Origin: Sphagnum compactum
Taxonomy: Eukaryota; Bryophyta; Sphagnopsida; Sphagnales
NCBI GenBank assembly: GCA_965153455.1
Contig: OZ234496.1
Span: 496,001-560,000 of the forward strand
DNA: 64,000 nucleotides
Direction: 5' to 3'
Shown: positions 37,019-46,966 of the stretch, piece after piece
Numbering within the stretch: the first letter of the stretch is position 1
Layout: every line of letters begins with the position of its first letter
The notes under the pieces: model-generated
The model's input: only the letters and a program-made list of their open reading frames with translations
What the model was told of the DNA's origin: nothing
Databases searched by the model: none
Translations under genes and position numbers: made by a program

Positions 37019-37252
37019 ATGCATAGTGAAGGTTGGCATGTGATCTCTTCTGACCCAGAGGATGATACAAGCTTGACATTGGAACATATGGTCAGTGCCA
37101 CTTCTTACCTTTTGGTAACGAACAGAGCCAATTTGCGTATGTTGTCATTTCTTTCTTTTGGTGACAGGAGGAGCTTGCAAATGATGCCAAGAATATCTCC
37201 GACATGGGAGCTGGCATGAATAGAGTAAAGCTCAGCAGAAAGGAGATTAATG
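37019..37252 (+). other. Possible short exons of an unrecognised gene
   Basis: Two adjacent in-phase coding-like blocks occur. 37,019-37,090 reads MHSEGWHVISSDPEDDTSLT then LEHM, followed by GTCAGT. 37,169-37,252 (after CAG) reads EELANDAKNISDMGAGMN then RVKLSRKEIN, followed by GTAAGA. Both look like ordinary hydrophilic protein. I found no convincing continuation. They could be exons of a small gene, extra exons of a neighbour, or remains of one. Confidence 0.3.
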
Positions 37253-37639
37253 TAAGAAAGACTATGGACGATTCTTGGTTGATGACACCATAGTTACTGA
37301 AGCACAGCAGCCGGGTTGATATGATATGCATCATTAGCACCATGGAACCCATTGCACAGGACACTCATTTTGTAAAAGTTTTTGAGCATTCAAAGAGGCA
37401 AAAACACCCAACAGATCTGGTACAAATTTGTAAAATTTTTCTTATGCATCTTAGTTGCTGAATCCCTTCCAGCTATGGGCAAGTTGCAACCGACTATATG
37501 TATATAGTTAGAGAGACTGGAGACGAAGTTTCAGGAAGAGGTGATTCTGCTGCTCTTTCCTCTGTTGATGGACTGATGATATTCTGTGGTGCTTGCATTT
37601 GAGTTTGCTGCAAGAAGACTGCAAATTGATGCATGCCCT

Positions 37640-37965
37640 GGTTCCAGAGCATTCAACTATTTGCAAAATCTCATCTCCAAATATGACCTCACAGGGAGCA
37701 AGGACAAGGTGGTCAGATTTCTCTTTTCTTCTGAAAATGCCACACCATTTTCTTTGAATTTATAAGGCTCTTTGTACACAATTCAGCTTGCAGGAAACAC
37801 TGACTAAATCAAACTTGTGCGTTTGTGCAATGCTGCAGATAAATTGTCAATACTATCCTTCAAAATTGCATCCTTCTGGCTTAATTCGCCTGTCATTCTG
37901 TCAGCTGTTTCTGCAATGATGTCCAGGTGATGAGTCCATAATCTGAAATCCACTGAACTGTAAAC
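37640..37965 (+). pseudogene. Decayed duplicate of the last exons of the RHH-like gene
   Basis: 37,652-37,710 matches the fourth exon at 36,293-36,349, with the same splice context ending GACAAGGTGG. Its translation AFNYLQNLISKYDLTGSKDK parallels HDYFLQELVSKYGLGSKDK. About 37,910-37,955 matches the final exon (GCAATGA, GGTGATGAGTCCA, ATCTGAAATCCACT against ATCTTTGAAGTCAAG) but carries indels and a stop. This looks like a tandem duplication of the gene's 3' half that has decayed. Confidence 0.6.
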
Positions 37966-38890
37966 TCAAGCTTCTGATGTAGAGGTATGAGTGTAGCCAT
38001 TCTTGATGAACATCATGTCATTCCACTACTTTCACTCCTCTGAATTGCTTCTGTAAGATTTTCAAGTTTGGAACTCCATGCATGATTTGCAAGTAATGTG
38101 AGAAGATCAAGCTCATGCATGATTTCTGCTACCACTGGTGAGTTCTTTGTTGCAGTGATCGAGCAATGGGGTCTGTCAGAATCTGGCTGTTTGAAATTCA
38201 GGGATAAAGTGTCTGTCTCTCCAAAGCTGCCACACACTTCAAATGGGTTGGTAGAGCCTGGTGTACCCCCTCAACAATAACTTGATTGCAACATTGTACA
38301 ATGAAAACCAAAAAAAAATGAAGAATAGAGACATTTTGGGGGAATACTGCTAAGAAAGAAAACCCACCATCCCAAAGCTCTGAGGTGTGAGCTGCTGCCA
38401 TGGATCTCAGCAGTCAGGTAAAAAGAGAGGTAGTTATTGGATGACTGTCCCATGACAGTTAGTTTCCAACCACCTGATCTTTGTACCCTTCCCCTCCTCT
38501 TCGTGCCTCCTCCACCTTCCCTCAAGTCCCATTTGGTATCAAGCCTTGAATCTGCACATTGAAATCATTCAGGTTGTACAAAATCCAAAACAAGACTGCC
38601 CATCATCAATGATATTCTAAGAGGCTCACTTGTTGCACCAGACCTTGCACAGGAAGGAAAAGCCTGAAGTAAAGTATTGTGGCTTGTTTATATCCAGAGT
38701 AAGGAGTAGCTGGGTTCAAGGTTTTCTGAACAGAGCAATGCAGGTCAGCTGGGTATACATACATATACCTACTCTGGATAGAAAGAAACCTTGATGAGGA
38801 CTTGTGGCAGCAGCAGTCTATTACAGCCTGAAGGTACAACACAGTGCACATAGTTCATAAGATCCTGTTTCTTCTTCCAGCAAAAAATTG

Positions 38891-40192
38891 ATGGAGATGG
38901 CATTGAAAAAACAGGAGTTGAGGAGACCACCCAAACTCAGACTCCGACAGATTCCAGGGAGTAACAGTCATGTTTCTGAGTATGAGGGAGGTAAGCAGCA
39001 GCATGGCCGCCATCATCGTCATCACAATCATGATCAGCATTCCAATGTATCACAGTGGTTGGAGGAGCATACCACACCACAAACCCGACACAACTTTGAT
39101 GAGCCAGTAACAACAACGTTGAGTAAAGGAAGTGCCCACCCAGCTTGTGTTGCAAAAGAGGAGGAGAGGGACAACACCTCTGTGATAGAGGCAGAGCAAG
39201 CCTCGAGTATTCCAAACAATGGACCCTTTACTAGGGTTCCTGCTCCATGGTTTGGAAGATCCAAGACAGATGTCTCTGATCACCTGCGCATGCTGCCTCC
39301 AATGCATCCTAATCCAAACATTTGTGCTCCTTCTTATGGCCATCAATCCACTGTCATCACAGATAACAAACAACAGCCTCTGGATCCTAATTTGCCTTCT
39401 ATCATTTCTCACTGGTGGGAGGATCGTCCTGGCACTGCCCAGCTTGCTGTGCCCCCACAATATGTAAATGCAACTGACCTGCGTGCAGCTCTGCCTAGGT
39501 GGTTGCCGAGGTCTCTTCGACGAAAGCATTTGTCAGCTACTGAACTTGAGCAACCAAAACTGACTTCAGATAACACAAGGTAGAGCTTTGATCTTGACCT
39601 TGAGCAGTAGCAAACTACCTCATCATGTACACACTTGAAGACCATCATCATCATCATCATCATCTGTTGTGCTTGTTGTAGGTGTGGGTCAAGGACCTCA
39701 AGGTCTGAGGCATCAGACATCCGGGATTCAGTGAAGCCTAGAGGTACAAGATCCAGCACATCGAGGAGACCTTGCACAGTTCCTTGCACATTGCAAACAA
39801 CTGGTGGTGCAACAGCATCAGATCCATTGTCTGCCAACCCTCCCTGTGAGACCGGGCAATCTGCTAGACTGAGCATTTCCTCCCAGGATGCATCCACTGC
39901 TACAGAAACTCCCAGAGCTTCCACTGGAGCAGGATCTTCACACCAGGATGCATCCACTGCTACGGAAACTCCTTGTCCTTCAGTCATCATCTCAAATCCC
40001 CGAAAATCCAAAGACCCCACTGTCGATGCTTACAAGCACATGAACCCTTACTGCATTGCCACCCAAAAGGTGTGGGAGAGTCGTCTTAAACCTACAAAAA
40101 CTCACACTGAGCAAATGTGTGAAAAGTTGCAATCTGGGATGCGAACTTCACTCCGAAAAGGTCAACAGAGAGCATATGCCAAATCATGTTGA
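38891..40192 (+). CDS. Unrecognised hydrophilic protein, two exons
   Basis: Exon 1 runs from the ATG at 38,891 to 39,579 and exon 2 from 39,682 to 40,192. The donor AG|GTAGAG and acceptor TTGTAG|GTG join in phase, giving 399 residues. The protein is rich in Ser, Thr, Pro, His and charged residues with no membrane segment and is probably largely disordered. Visible elements are a basic start (KKQELRRPPKLRLRQ), a His cluster (HGRHHRHHNHDQH), WFGRSKTDVSDH, and SHWWEDRPGTAQ followed by LPRWLPRSLRRKH. A near-identical repeat, QDASTATETP, occurs twice about 20 residues apart. The C-terminus (VDAYKHMNPYCIATQKVWES onward) has the most ordered look. An acceptor-like TTCTTCCAG ends just before CAAAAAATTG-ATG, so upstream exons may exist. 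I do not know the family. Confidence 0.5.
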
Positions 40193-41220
40193 GAGATGGA
40201 AACATGTTTCAACTCTGGATTAGGTCCAAAAAGACTACACTCAGAAGACCTGAATGTGGAAACACCAACCAGGCACACTGCAAAGAGTCCTGGCAGCAAT
40301 CAGAGGCGGATATTTCTTCTGCTAAGCTCTGGTTGAACATTTTCACATTCTCTAGATCATCACGGTTTTCTTTCTGCTAGTGAGAAAAAGACTTGAGGAA
40401 TGAATGCATCCTGGAAGATGTCTCAATAAATATCACTAGAATGAGATATTTCCTTATGTCCTTCACTGCAGGATGAGATTTCCATATTTGAAAAGACACA
40501 CTTGATATGTTCCAATCTAAGTGAAACAGACCTAGAACCATCATGTGCTGATAGCAAAATCCAAAATGAAAAGAGCTCTTTCTCCTACAAACTGGCACTG
40601 AAAGCACAACAACAACAACAACAACAACATACCAGAGATTGATAAATAAGGGAAACTGTTGGTGCTAATCATGGATTTGAAAGACAGCACTGGTTTACAT
40701 CAGCTGATATAACATGCAATATCTCTGGTTGTTGCCTTACATGCTCACAAGGTTCTTATAGTTCAGTGGGTGGTAATTGGATTTCCTGCTTGCCTAGCAG
40801 ATCACAACAGCCAAAAACTTTAGGGTTCCTCCTCCTTATCCAAGATGCTGAGGGTTCTGTCTTGACCCCTCGAGCTTCCTGTCCATAGATAGATATGCAC
40901 CTGTATCATCTTCTCATGCAATATTCATATGCACCAAACATGCCTACCAAGGAGAAGTAATCCAGCTCCTGCCAGTGGGTGGGGGTGAATTTCATGCATC
41001 AACATCTCATACTTCAAGTTCCCACGAGCTGAGTTTTCTGTCACAAGACCTATGGAAAGAAGACTCAGCACATGATGCAGGGTAGCTCAACAGAACCATA
41101 AAAGAGAGGAGATGATAAAAAAAGAAGCAAGGAGAAAGATGAACACTCAAGAGGAATCAAAACAAGGAAAAGAGGACAAGATAATAAGAGAGAAAGACAA
41201 CATGAAGATCACATCACGTG
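40193..41220. other. 3' flank and intergenic DNA
   Basis: No gene is recognised. A (CAA)n microsatellite lies at about 40,606-40,628. Confidence 0.5.
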
Positions 41221-41700
41221 AGAGCCTGAACTTTTGAGAACAAAGTGGGCGTTTTGGAAAGCTCCTCAGGCAAGAAGAAGATGCCCACAAAGCAACAATT
41301 TGAAGATTGCAAAGACACAAAGAAAAACCAAAACAACACGGAGAACACATCAAGAGCTTGCTCTCTTGAAAACAAAGTGGGTGTTTTGAAAAGCTCCTCA
41401 GTTAAGCAACACAAAGAAAACATCTTGAAGATTGCAAAGGCGGAAGAAACACCAAAACAACATGGAGAATGCATCAAGAGCCTGATCTTTTGAGAACAAG
41501 GTTAGTGTCTTGAAAAGCTCCTCAGTCAAGAATAAGATGACTGCAAAACAAACATTTTGACGATTGCAAAGACAAGAAGAAACACCAAAACAACATGGAC
41601 AACACATCGACGAGAGCCTGATCTTTTGAGAACAAATTGGGTATTGGATCACTCAGGCATAATAAGAAGCTCATCATTTTGAAGATTGCAACTTGGCAGA
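41221..41700. repeat. Four-copy minisatellite, period 124-136 bp
   Basis: Units start near 41,221, 41,353, 41,477 and 41,613. Each begins AGAGC(C/T)TG, followed by CTTTTGAGAACAAA-type sequence, GTTTTGAAAAGCTCCTCA and TTTGAAGATTGCAA, and ends in an A-rich CACCAAAACAACA block. Copies are perhaps 80-90% alike. Confidence 0.85.
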
Positions 41701-41829
41701 AGAAACACCAAACACCAAAACACAATAATTCAGGGAAGGGATTGGTATTCAAATTCTTGCAACAATTTATCACAACACAGGACTGAAACACATACCAAAC
41801 TCCACACCAAGCTCAACACCAAACATGCA

Positions 41830-42495
41830 AACCCAAACCCACCAATTCAAGCTTCTGCTGCAGCAAGTGTCTTGGACATTCTCGTGTTCAGGTTCTTCAT
41901 GCCAAGCTCATCACCAAACGTGCAAACCACCAAACCTGGCAGCAATTCAAGCTTCTGCAAATCTCTTGGACATTTGCATGTTCAGGTTAGTCCTGCAACC
42001 ACCAAATGTGCAAACCACCAAACCCAGCAGCAATTCAAGCTTCTGCAAATCTCTTGGACATTTGCATGTTCAAGTTCTTCATGCCAAACTCATGACAAAT
42101 TGTACAATGCAAGCTTCTGCTGCTGCAAATCTCTTGAACAATTGCATTCAGGTTCTTCCTGGCAAGCCAAGCTCATCACCAAATGTGAAAACACGAACCC
42201 AGCAATTCTGCAAGCTCCTGCAAATCTCTTGGACATTCGCATGTTTAAGCTTTTGCTGCTGCAAATCTCTTGAAAAAGAGAACATTTACATTCAGGTTCT
42301 TCATGCCAAGCTCATCATCACCAGCATGTGCAAACCGCCAAACCCAGCAGCAATTCGAGCTTCTGCTGCTACAAATCTCTTCAACATTCGCATTCAGGTT
42401 CTTGCACGCCAAGCTCGTCATCACCAAATGTGCACAAACCACCAAACCCAGCAGCAATGCAAGCAAGCTTCTGCTGCTGCAAATCTCTTGAACAC
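41830..42495. repeat. Second minisatellite, period roughly 75-110 bp, 7-8 units
   Basis: Recurring words are CAAGCTTCTGC, TGCAAATCTCTTG, ACATTTGCATG, TTCAGGTTCTTC, GCCAAGCTCATCACCAAA, TGTGCAAACCACCAAACC and AGCAGCAATTC, in a fixed order with some missing per unit. The array lies 0.6 to 1.3 kb upstream of the PDH gene. Few stop codons occur in one plus frame, which creates a spurious 277-codon open stretch. Confidence 0.85.
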
Positions 42496-42659
42496 CCGCT
42501 TTTCTATCGTCAGATATGTCGAGATTGCCGGTCTCGAGAGCATCTGTGGAAATCCTCACTCCCCTAAAACCCAATTGAGGGGAAAAAGAAACAATAGATT
42601 GCTCAGGGAATCCATGTCGCTCACGAGCTCGCGAGCTCGATCGATCGGTCCTTCGTGAA

Positions 42660-43106
42660 GCCTCGAAAGCGTGTCCGACCGCGCGACTTTCTTCTTCTTT
42701 CCCTATTAGCAGCTCCTGCCATCATCCACGGAACACTGCAATCGCGACACATGAAGCAAGCGCGACTACAATAGAAAAAGAGCGTTCGCTTTCCGGTCCG
42801 GAGAGAGGGGAAGCAAAATGCGAATCATCGACGCAACACCACGCGTCTCCACATGCACATGAGAAGACTCGACACGTGACTTGTTACAGTGCAACCAGCG
42901 GAGATTCACAAACTTTGGCCACAAGGATCCAAGAATTCTAAGGCAGCACAAGAGAGCTCTCGAAGTGAAACAGTTGCGAGAGACGTTCACGACGAGCACG
43001 GAGACTGAACTAAGTAGGGAGCTTCAGAAGAATCTTAGCTTGAAGTAGTGATCTCTCTCTCTCGCTCTCTCTCTCTGAGTGTCGCCAGCGTTACAAGAGG
43101 AAGAAG
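42660..43106 (+). promoter_or_regulatory. Promoter and 5' leader of the PDH E1-alpha gene
   Basis: Composition becomes GC-richer (CG-rich words near 42,620-42,700) directly upstream of the start. A CT-rich run at 43,049-43,077 (CTCTCTCTCTCGCTCTCTC) is typical of plant 5' leaders. No TATA box is assigned. Confidence 0.45.
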
Positions 43107-45254
43107 ATGAAGAAGGGGTGCATGAGCTCGACGATGCAGTTGGCTGCAAGTTTCCTCCTCACCAAGAACAGCAGGAGTCTTCTGAGTCCCTTGGAATTCT
43201 CTACTCAGAGCAGCGGCAACAACATCGAGTCGAGAATTCCATGGCGAGCGTGGACGAGCGTGAAGAATCATCATGGGAAGCAGCAGCACATGCAGCCTAG
43301 CGGGACGGTGGCGGCGTACTCAGCACAGAGTGAGGAACAACCACAACAACAAGAGGAAGAGAAGACTGCAGATGAGCAGAAGACCAAAGCACGAGAAATT
43401 GTTGTGGAGATTCCTGTGGATTACGACTTGCATTTGTTGGAGTCTGCGCCATCGCGCAGCAGCGTCACTAACAGCGAAGATCTGATGAGCATCTATCACG
43501 AGATGAGCGTCATTCGAAGAATGGAGATCACAGCTGACATGGTACAAAGTGTCGTACTCTAGATCTTCTTCTTCGTGCTCAGCTTGCAAGTGATCCAGAG
43601 CTTCTTCTTCTTCTTCTTCTTCTTCTTCTTCTCTGCATCTGAATTGCATGAACCCATGTGTTTCCAGAATTCTTATCAGATGGTTGTTGTTGCAACAAGC
43701 ATCTGCTTCTGATTGTTTCTGGTTTCATTCCTATCACATTTCCTCATTCGTATCCTCCTGCTCCTGGCGGTGGTGGTGTTCTTTGGGTTTTTGGCTTGCT
43801 TGCAGCTGTTCAAGTCACAGCAGATTCGAGGTTTCTGTCATTTGTATGATGGGCAAGAAGCTGTATGTGTGGGCATGGAGAAAGCTCTCAACTTTGATGA
43901 TTCTGTCATCACTGCATACAGAGATCATGGCATCTTCATTGGCAGAGGCGGAACTGTTTTTGTAAGCAACAAAAAAAACCCTGGACTGCGAAGCTAAGCA
44001 TTTGGCAAATTCTTCCTGCACTAAATCTTTTGAGCTTTTCTAGAAGATACTTTGAGGTTTTTCTCCCAAACTCTTCCTGCAACAACCCTTTGAGGTTTTT
44101 GCTTGCAAATTCTTCCTGTAACAACCCTTTGAGGTTTTTGCTTGCAAATTCTTCCTGCAACAACCCTTTGAGGTTCTTCTTGCAAATTCTTCCTTCAGCA
44201 AATCCTTTGAGCTTTGCAAGAAGATCCTTCAATTTGGTTTCACTTGCAAATTCTTCCTTCAGAAAATCCTTTGAGCTTTGCAAGAAGATCCTTCAATGTG
44301 GTTTTGCTTGCAAATTCTTCCCTCAGTAAGTCCTTTGAGCTTTGCAAGATCCGTTGTGGTTTTTCTTGCAAAATTCTTCCTTCACCAAGTGCTTTGAGGT
44401 TTGCAAGATCCGTTGTGGGTTTGCTTGCAAATTCTTCCTTCACCAAGTGCTTTGAGGTTTTGTTCCTGCATTTACTGAATCAAAGAATCGGTAATTCTAG
44501 GCAATTCAGAAGGATTTCTAAGGCTTCTTTCTTTCACATCTCAAATGGCCTTCTGAACCTTCCTTTTGATGTTGTTGTTTGTTTGTTTTTGTTGTTGGCA
44601 GGAAGCTTTTTCAGAAATGATGGGAAAGAGGACAGGATGTGCAAATGGTAAAGGAGGGTCCATGCATCTCTACAAAAGAGAGAACAACTTCTGGGGTGGA
44701 TGGGGAATAGTAGGAACATCTCCTCCACTTGGAACTGGACTTGCTTTTGCTCACAAGTATTTGAAGAAGCCAAATGTTGTGGTTGCCATCTATGGTGATG
44801 GTGCAGCTAATCAGGTTTCTACTGTCTACTTCCCACTGCTGCTGCTGCTCTTTCTCCTCCTCAAGTCTCTTTTGAGAATGGCAGCAGAAAACAGAACCTG
44901 CGTTCTCTGCTCTTTCTCCTTAAGCCTTTTTGAGGATACAGAAAAAGGCACATCCTGGTTTTTCTACCTCTTCTTTTGTGAGGTATTTATATGCAGAAGT
45001 TTTTCTCTGATAAGGAGCATCCTTAGCTTCCTTGCAGAGGAGTTTCACTCAAGAATAAGCTTGAGTTCTGCTTCCTGAAGTGTGTGTTTGCTATACCTAG
45101 TAGGCACTGTCCTCCTCTTCCTCATCATCATCACTGGGAGATTGAACTTGTGTGTGTGTGGCTGAATGTGCAGGGTCAGTTGTATGAAGCTCAGAACCTG
45201 GCAGCTTTGTGGGAATTACCTATTATATTCTTGATAGAAAACAATCATGTAGGC

Positions 45255-45287
<33 letters not shown>

Positions 45288-45307
45288 GTTTCTTGACATC
45301 TCTCTTG

Positions 45308-45352
<45 letters not shown>

Positions 45353-46966
45353 GCTTGCTTTAACATTTATCTGGAAGTTCCACTTGTTCTTTTGTGGATC
45401 AAGAGGATAATGGCTGGTCCTTATGAGACTGGAGCTAACTTCAACAGATTGATGCACAGATGTGTGAAAAGATTTGATGTGCAGTTGTGTGAAAGAGATT
45501 TGATGGACACAATGTTGGTTGTGAATCTGTAATTCTGTTCACTTGCAACTGAGTTTTTCTTTTGTGTTGCAAATATTGTCACCTTTTCTTTGCAATGTTT
45601 GCTGGAATTGAGAAATTGGTGCCGGGGGGATGATGGATTTTGGGGTTCACAGTTTGGAATGGGCACAGCAGAGTGGCGAGCTTCCAAAAAGCCTGCTTAC
45701 TATGATCGAATCTCTTACATTCCTGGAGTCAAGGTAAAAACAACAACAACAACACAACTGACATCCTTCTTCCCTTTTTGAGGACACCACAAGTTATTGC
45801 TTTGCTTTGTGCGGTTCTTTGATTGGTGTTGCAACAAAAGGTTTACTGGGAAAACACATAAAATAGCTTACTGAAAATACATTTTTCTTGGATATGGTCA
45901 TTGTTGCTTCCCAGGCAGATGGTATGGACGTGTTTGCCATCAAGGAAGCATTTCAATATTGCAAAGAATATTGCCTTGGAGGAAAGGTACATTTCAATGC
46001 TCGACAAAACTGCTACAATTTCATGTTTCTGCTTGGCCCATGGTGGCAGTGAGAGATTATACCATGATTTTATCATGATGCATGTGAAAGAAATGATGTC
46101 AATGCATGTCCAAATGCCCCCTGAAATCTACTTTCCTTCTCTACTATATGCATTGTTCAGAATCGCACCTCCAGCTGCCATGTATTTTAGCGAGTTTTAG
46201 ACTTGACTCTGCATCATCTCCTCAATTTCCTGATGTTCAAAGCGTTTCCCATTAAAAAGAGCTTCACAGATTCCTAGAGAGAGAGAGAGAGAGAATGTCT
46301 ACCTATCAATGTGGTGTTGTATTGTATGGGAATGGTGCAGGGTCCAATAATGCTGGAGGCAGATACATACAGATACCATGGACACAGCATGTCAGATCCT
46401 GGTAGTACTTATCGTACACGCAATGAGATCCAAGGAATTCGAAGAGAGCGTGATCCCATTGAGCATGTGCGAAAAATCATTCTGCAGGTTAGCAAAACTC
46501 TATTGATTTCAAAGCAAATTTGAGTTGCAAGTCAAACTGAATTTCAAAGCAAGCTTGCAGCCTTTCGGTTTGCTCTGCAAATGATTCTCCGTGCAAAGCA
46601 ACCACATGTGTGCAGAAGAAATGAGGATGAAAACTGACTGAGGATATCACGCTTGCTCTTTCTTTTAAACAATTCCTGTGATGCAATTGAGCCAGAAAGT
46701 TGAATGATTGTGAAAAACATGGCATCTCCATCTTTTAGTGCATGTTTGATGGGATCAAAATGAGAATGCAGGAAGAGATAGCAACAAAAGAGGAGCTTAA
46801 GGATTTAGACAAGCAAATACGAAGGGAGGTGGAAGATGCAGCAGCCAAAGCACGGGAAGCTGAACAACCTGGAGATGATGAACTTTTTGCTAACATTTAC
46901 AAGAAGGACTTGGGCCTTATTGCATATGGATGTGACAGGAAGAAAACACGAATCCAAATGCCATAA
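43107..46966 (+). CDS. Pyruvate dehydrogenase E1 component, alpha subunit (mitochondrial type)
   Basis: Eight exons: 43107-43541, 43806-43961, 44602-44814, 45174-45248, 45653-45733, 45915-45986, 46341-46487 and 46772-46966. All junctions are phase 0, giving 457 residues. It is the thiamine-diphosphate E1-alpha chain that decarboxylates pyruvate in the mitochondrial matrix complex. Matching blocks: [39 protein letters not shown], the TPP motif GDGAANQ...ENN split over exons 3-4, [10 protein letters not shown], and the phosphorylation loop [31 protein letters not shown] is the mitochondrial, not plastid, form. The N-terminal part before the core is long (about 130 residues) with a basic, Ser-rich start fitting a presequence, then a Gln/Glu-rich insert. 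GGHGIVG of other plants reads GGWGIVG. Exon 8 could instead begin at 46,739, adding 11 residues; 46,772 fits family length better. Confidence 0.9.
44005..44470. repeat. Tandem repeat filling intron 2 of the PDH gene
   Basis: Eight to nine units begin with ATTCTTCCT near 44,007, 44,070, 44,109, 44,148, 44,186, 44,250, 44,314, 44,373 and 44,431. The core is GCAAATTCTTCCTNCANCAA followed by TTTGAG(G/C)TTT. Short units (~39 bp) come first. Units of 58-64 bp with an added AAGATCC block follow, so the array evolved by stepwise unit change. Confidence 0.9.
45253..45350. repeat. (CT)n microsatellites in PDH intron 4
   Basis: Two CT runs lie just after the donor of exon 4, separated by TTTCTTGACATCTCTCTTGA-like sequence. 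They are not near the acceptor, so are unlikely to be a branch/polypyrimidine signal. Confidence 0.85.

Noticed and set aside
39409-40020. 203-codon minus-strand open stretch
   Set aside because: It is antisense to the two-exon gene at 38,891-40,192. It spans that gene's intron, but its product is low-complexity and has no recognised domain. The plus-strand model has better splice support, though neither is proven.
41825-42658. 277-codon open stretch on the plus strand
   Set aside because: It lies almost wholly inside the minisatellite at 41,830-42,495. Low stop density follows from the repeat unit, and other frames are also open. No domain or splice signal was seen.
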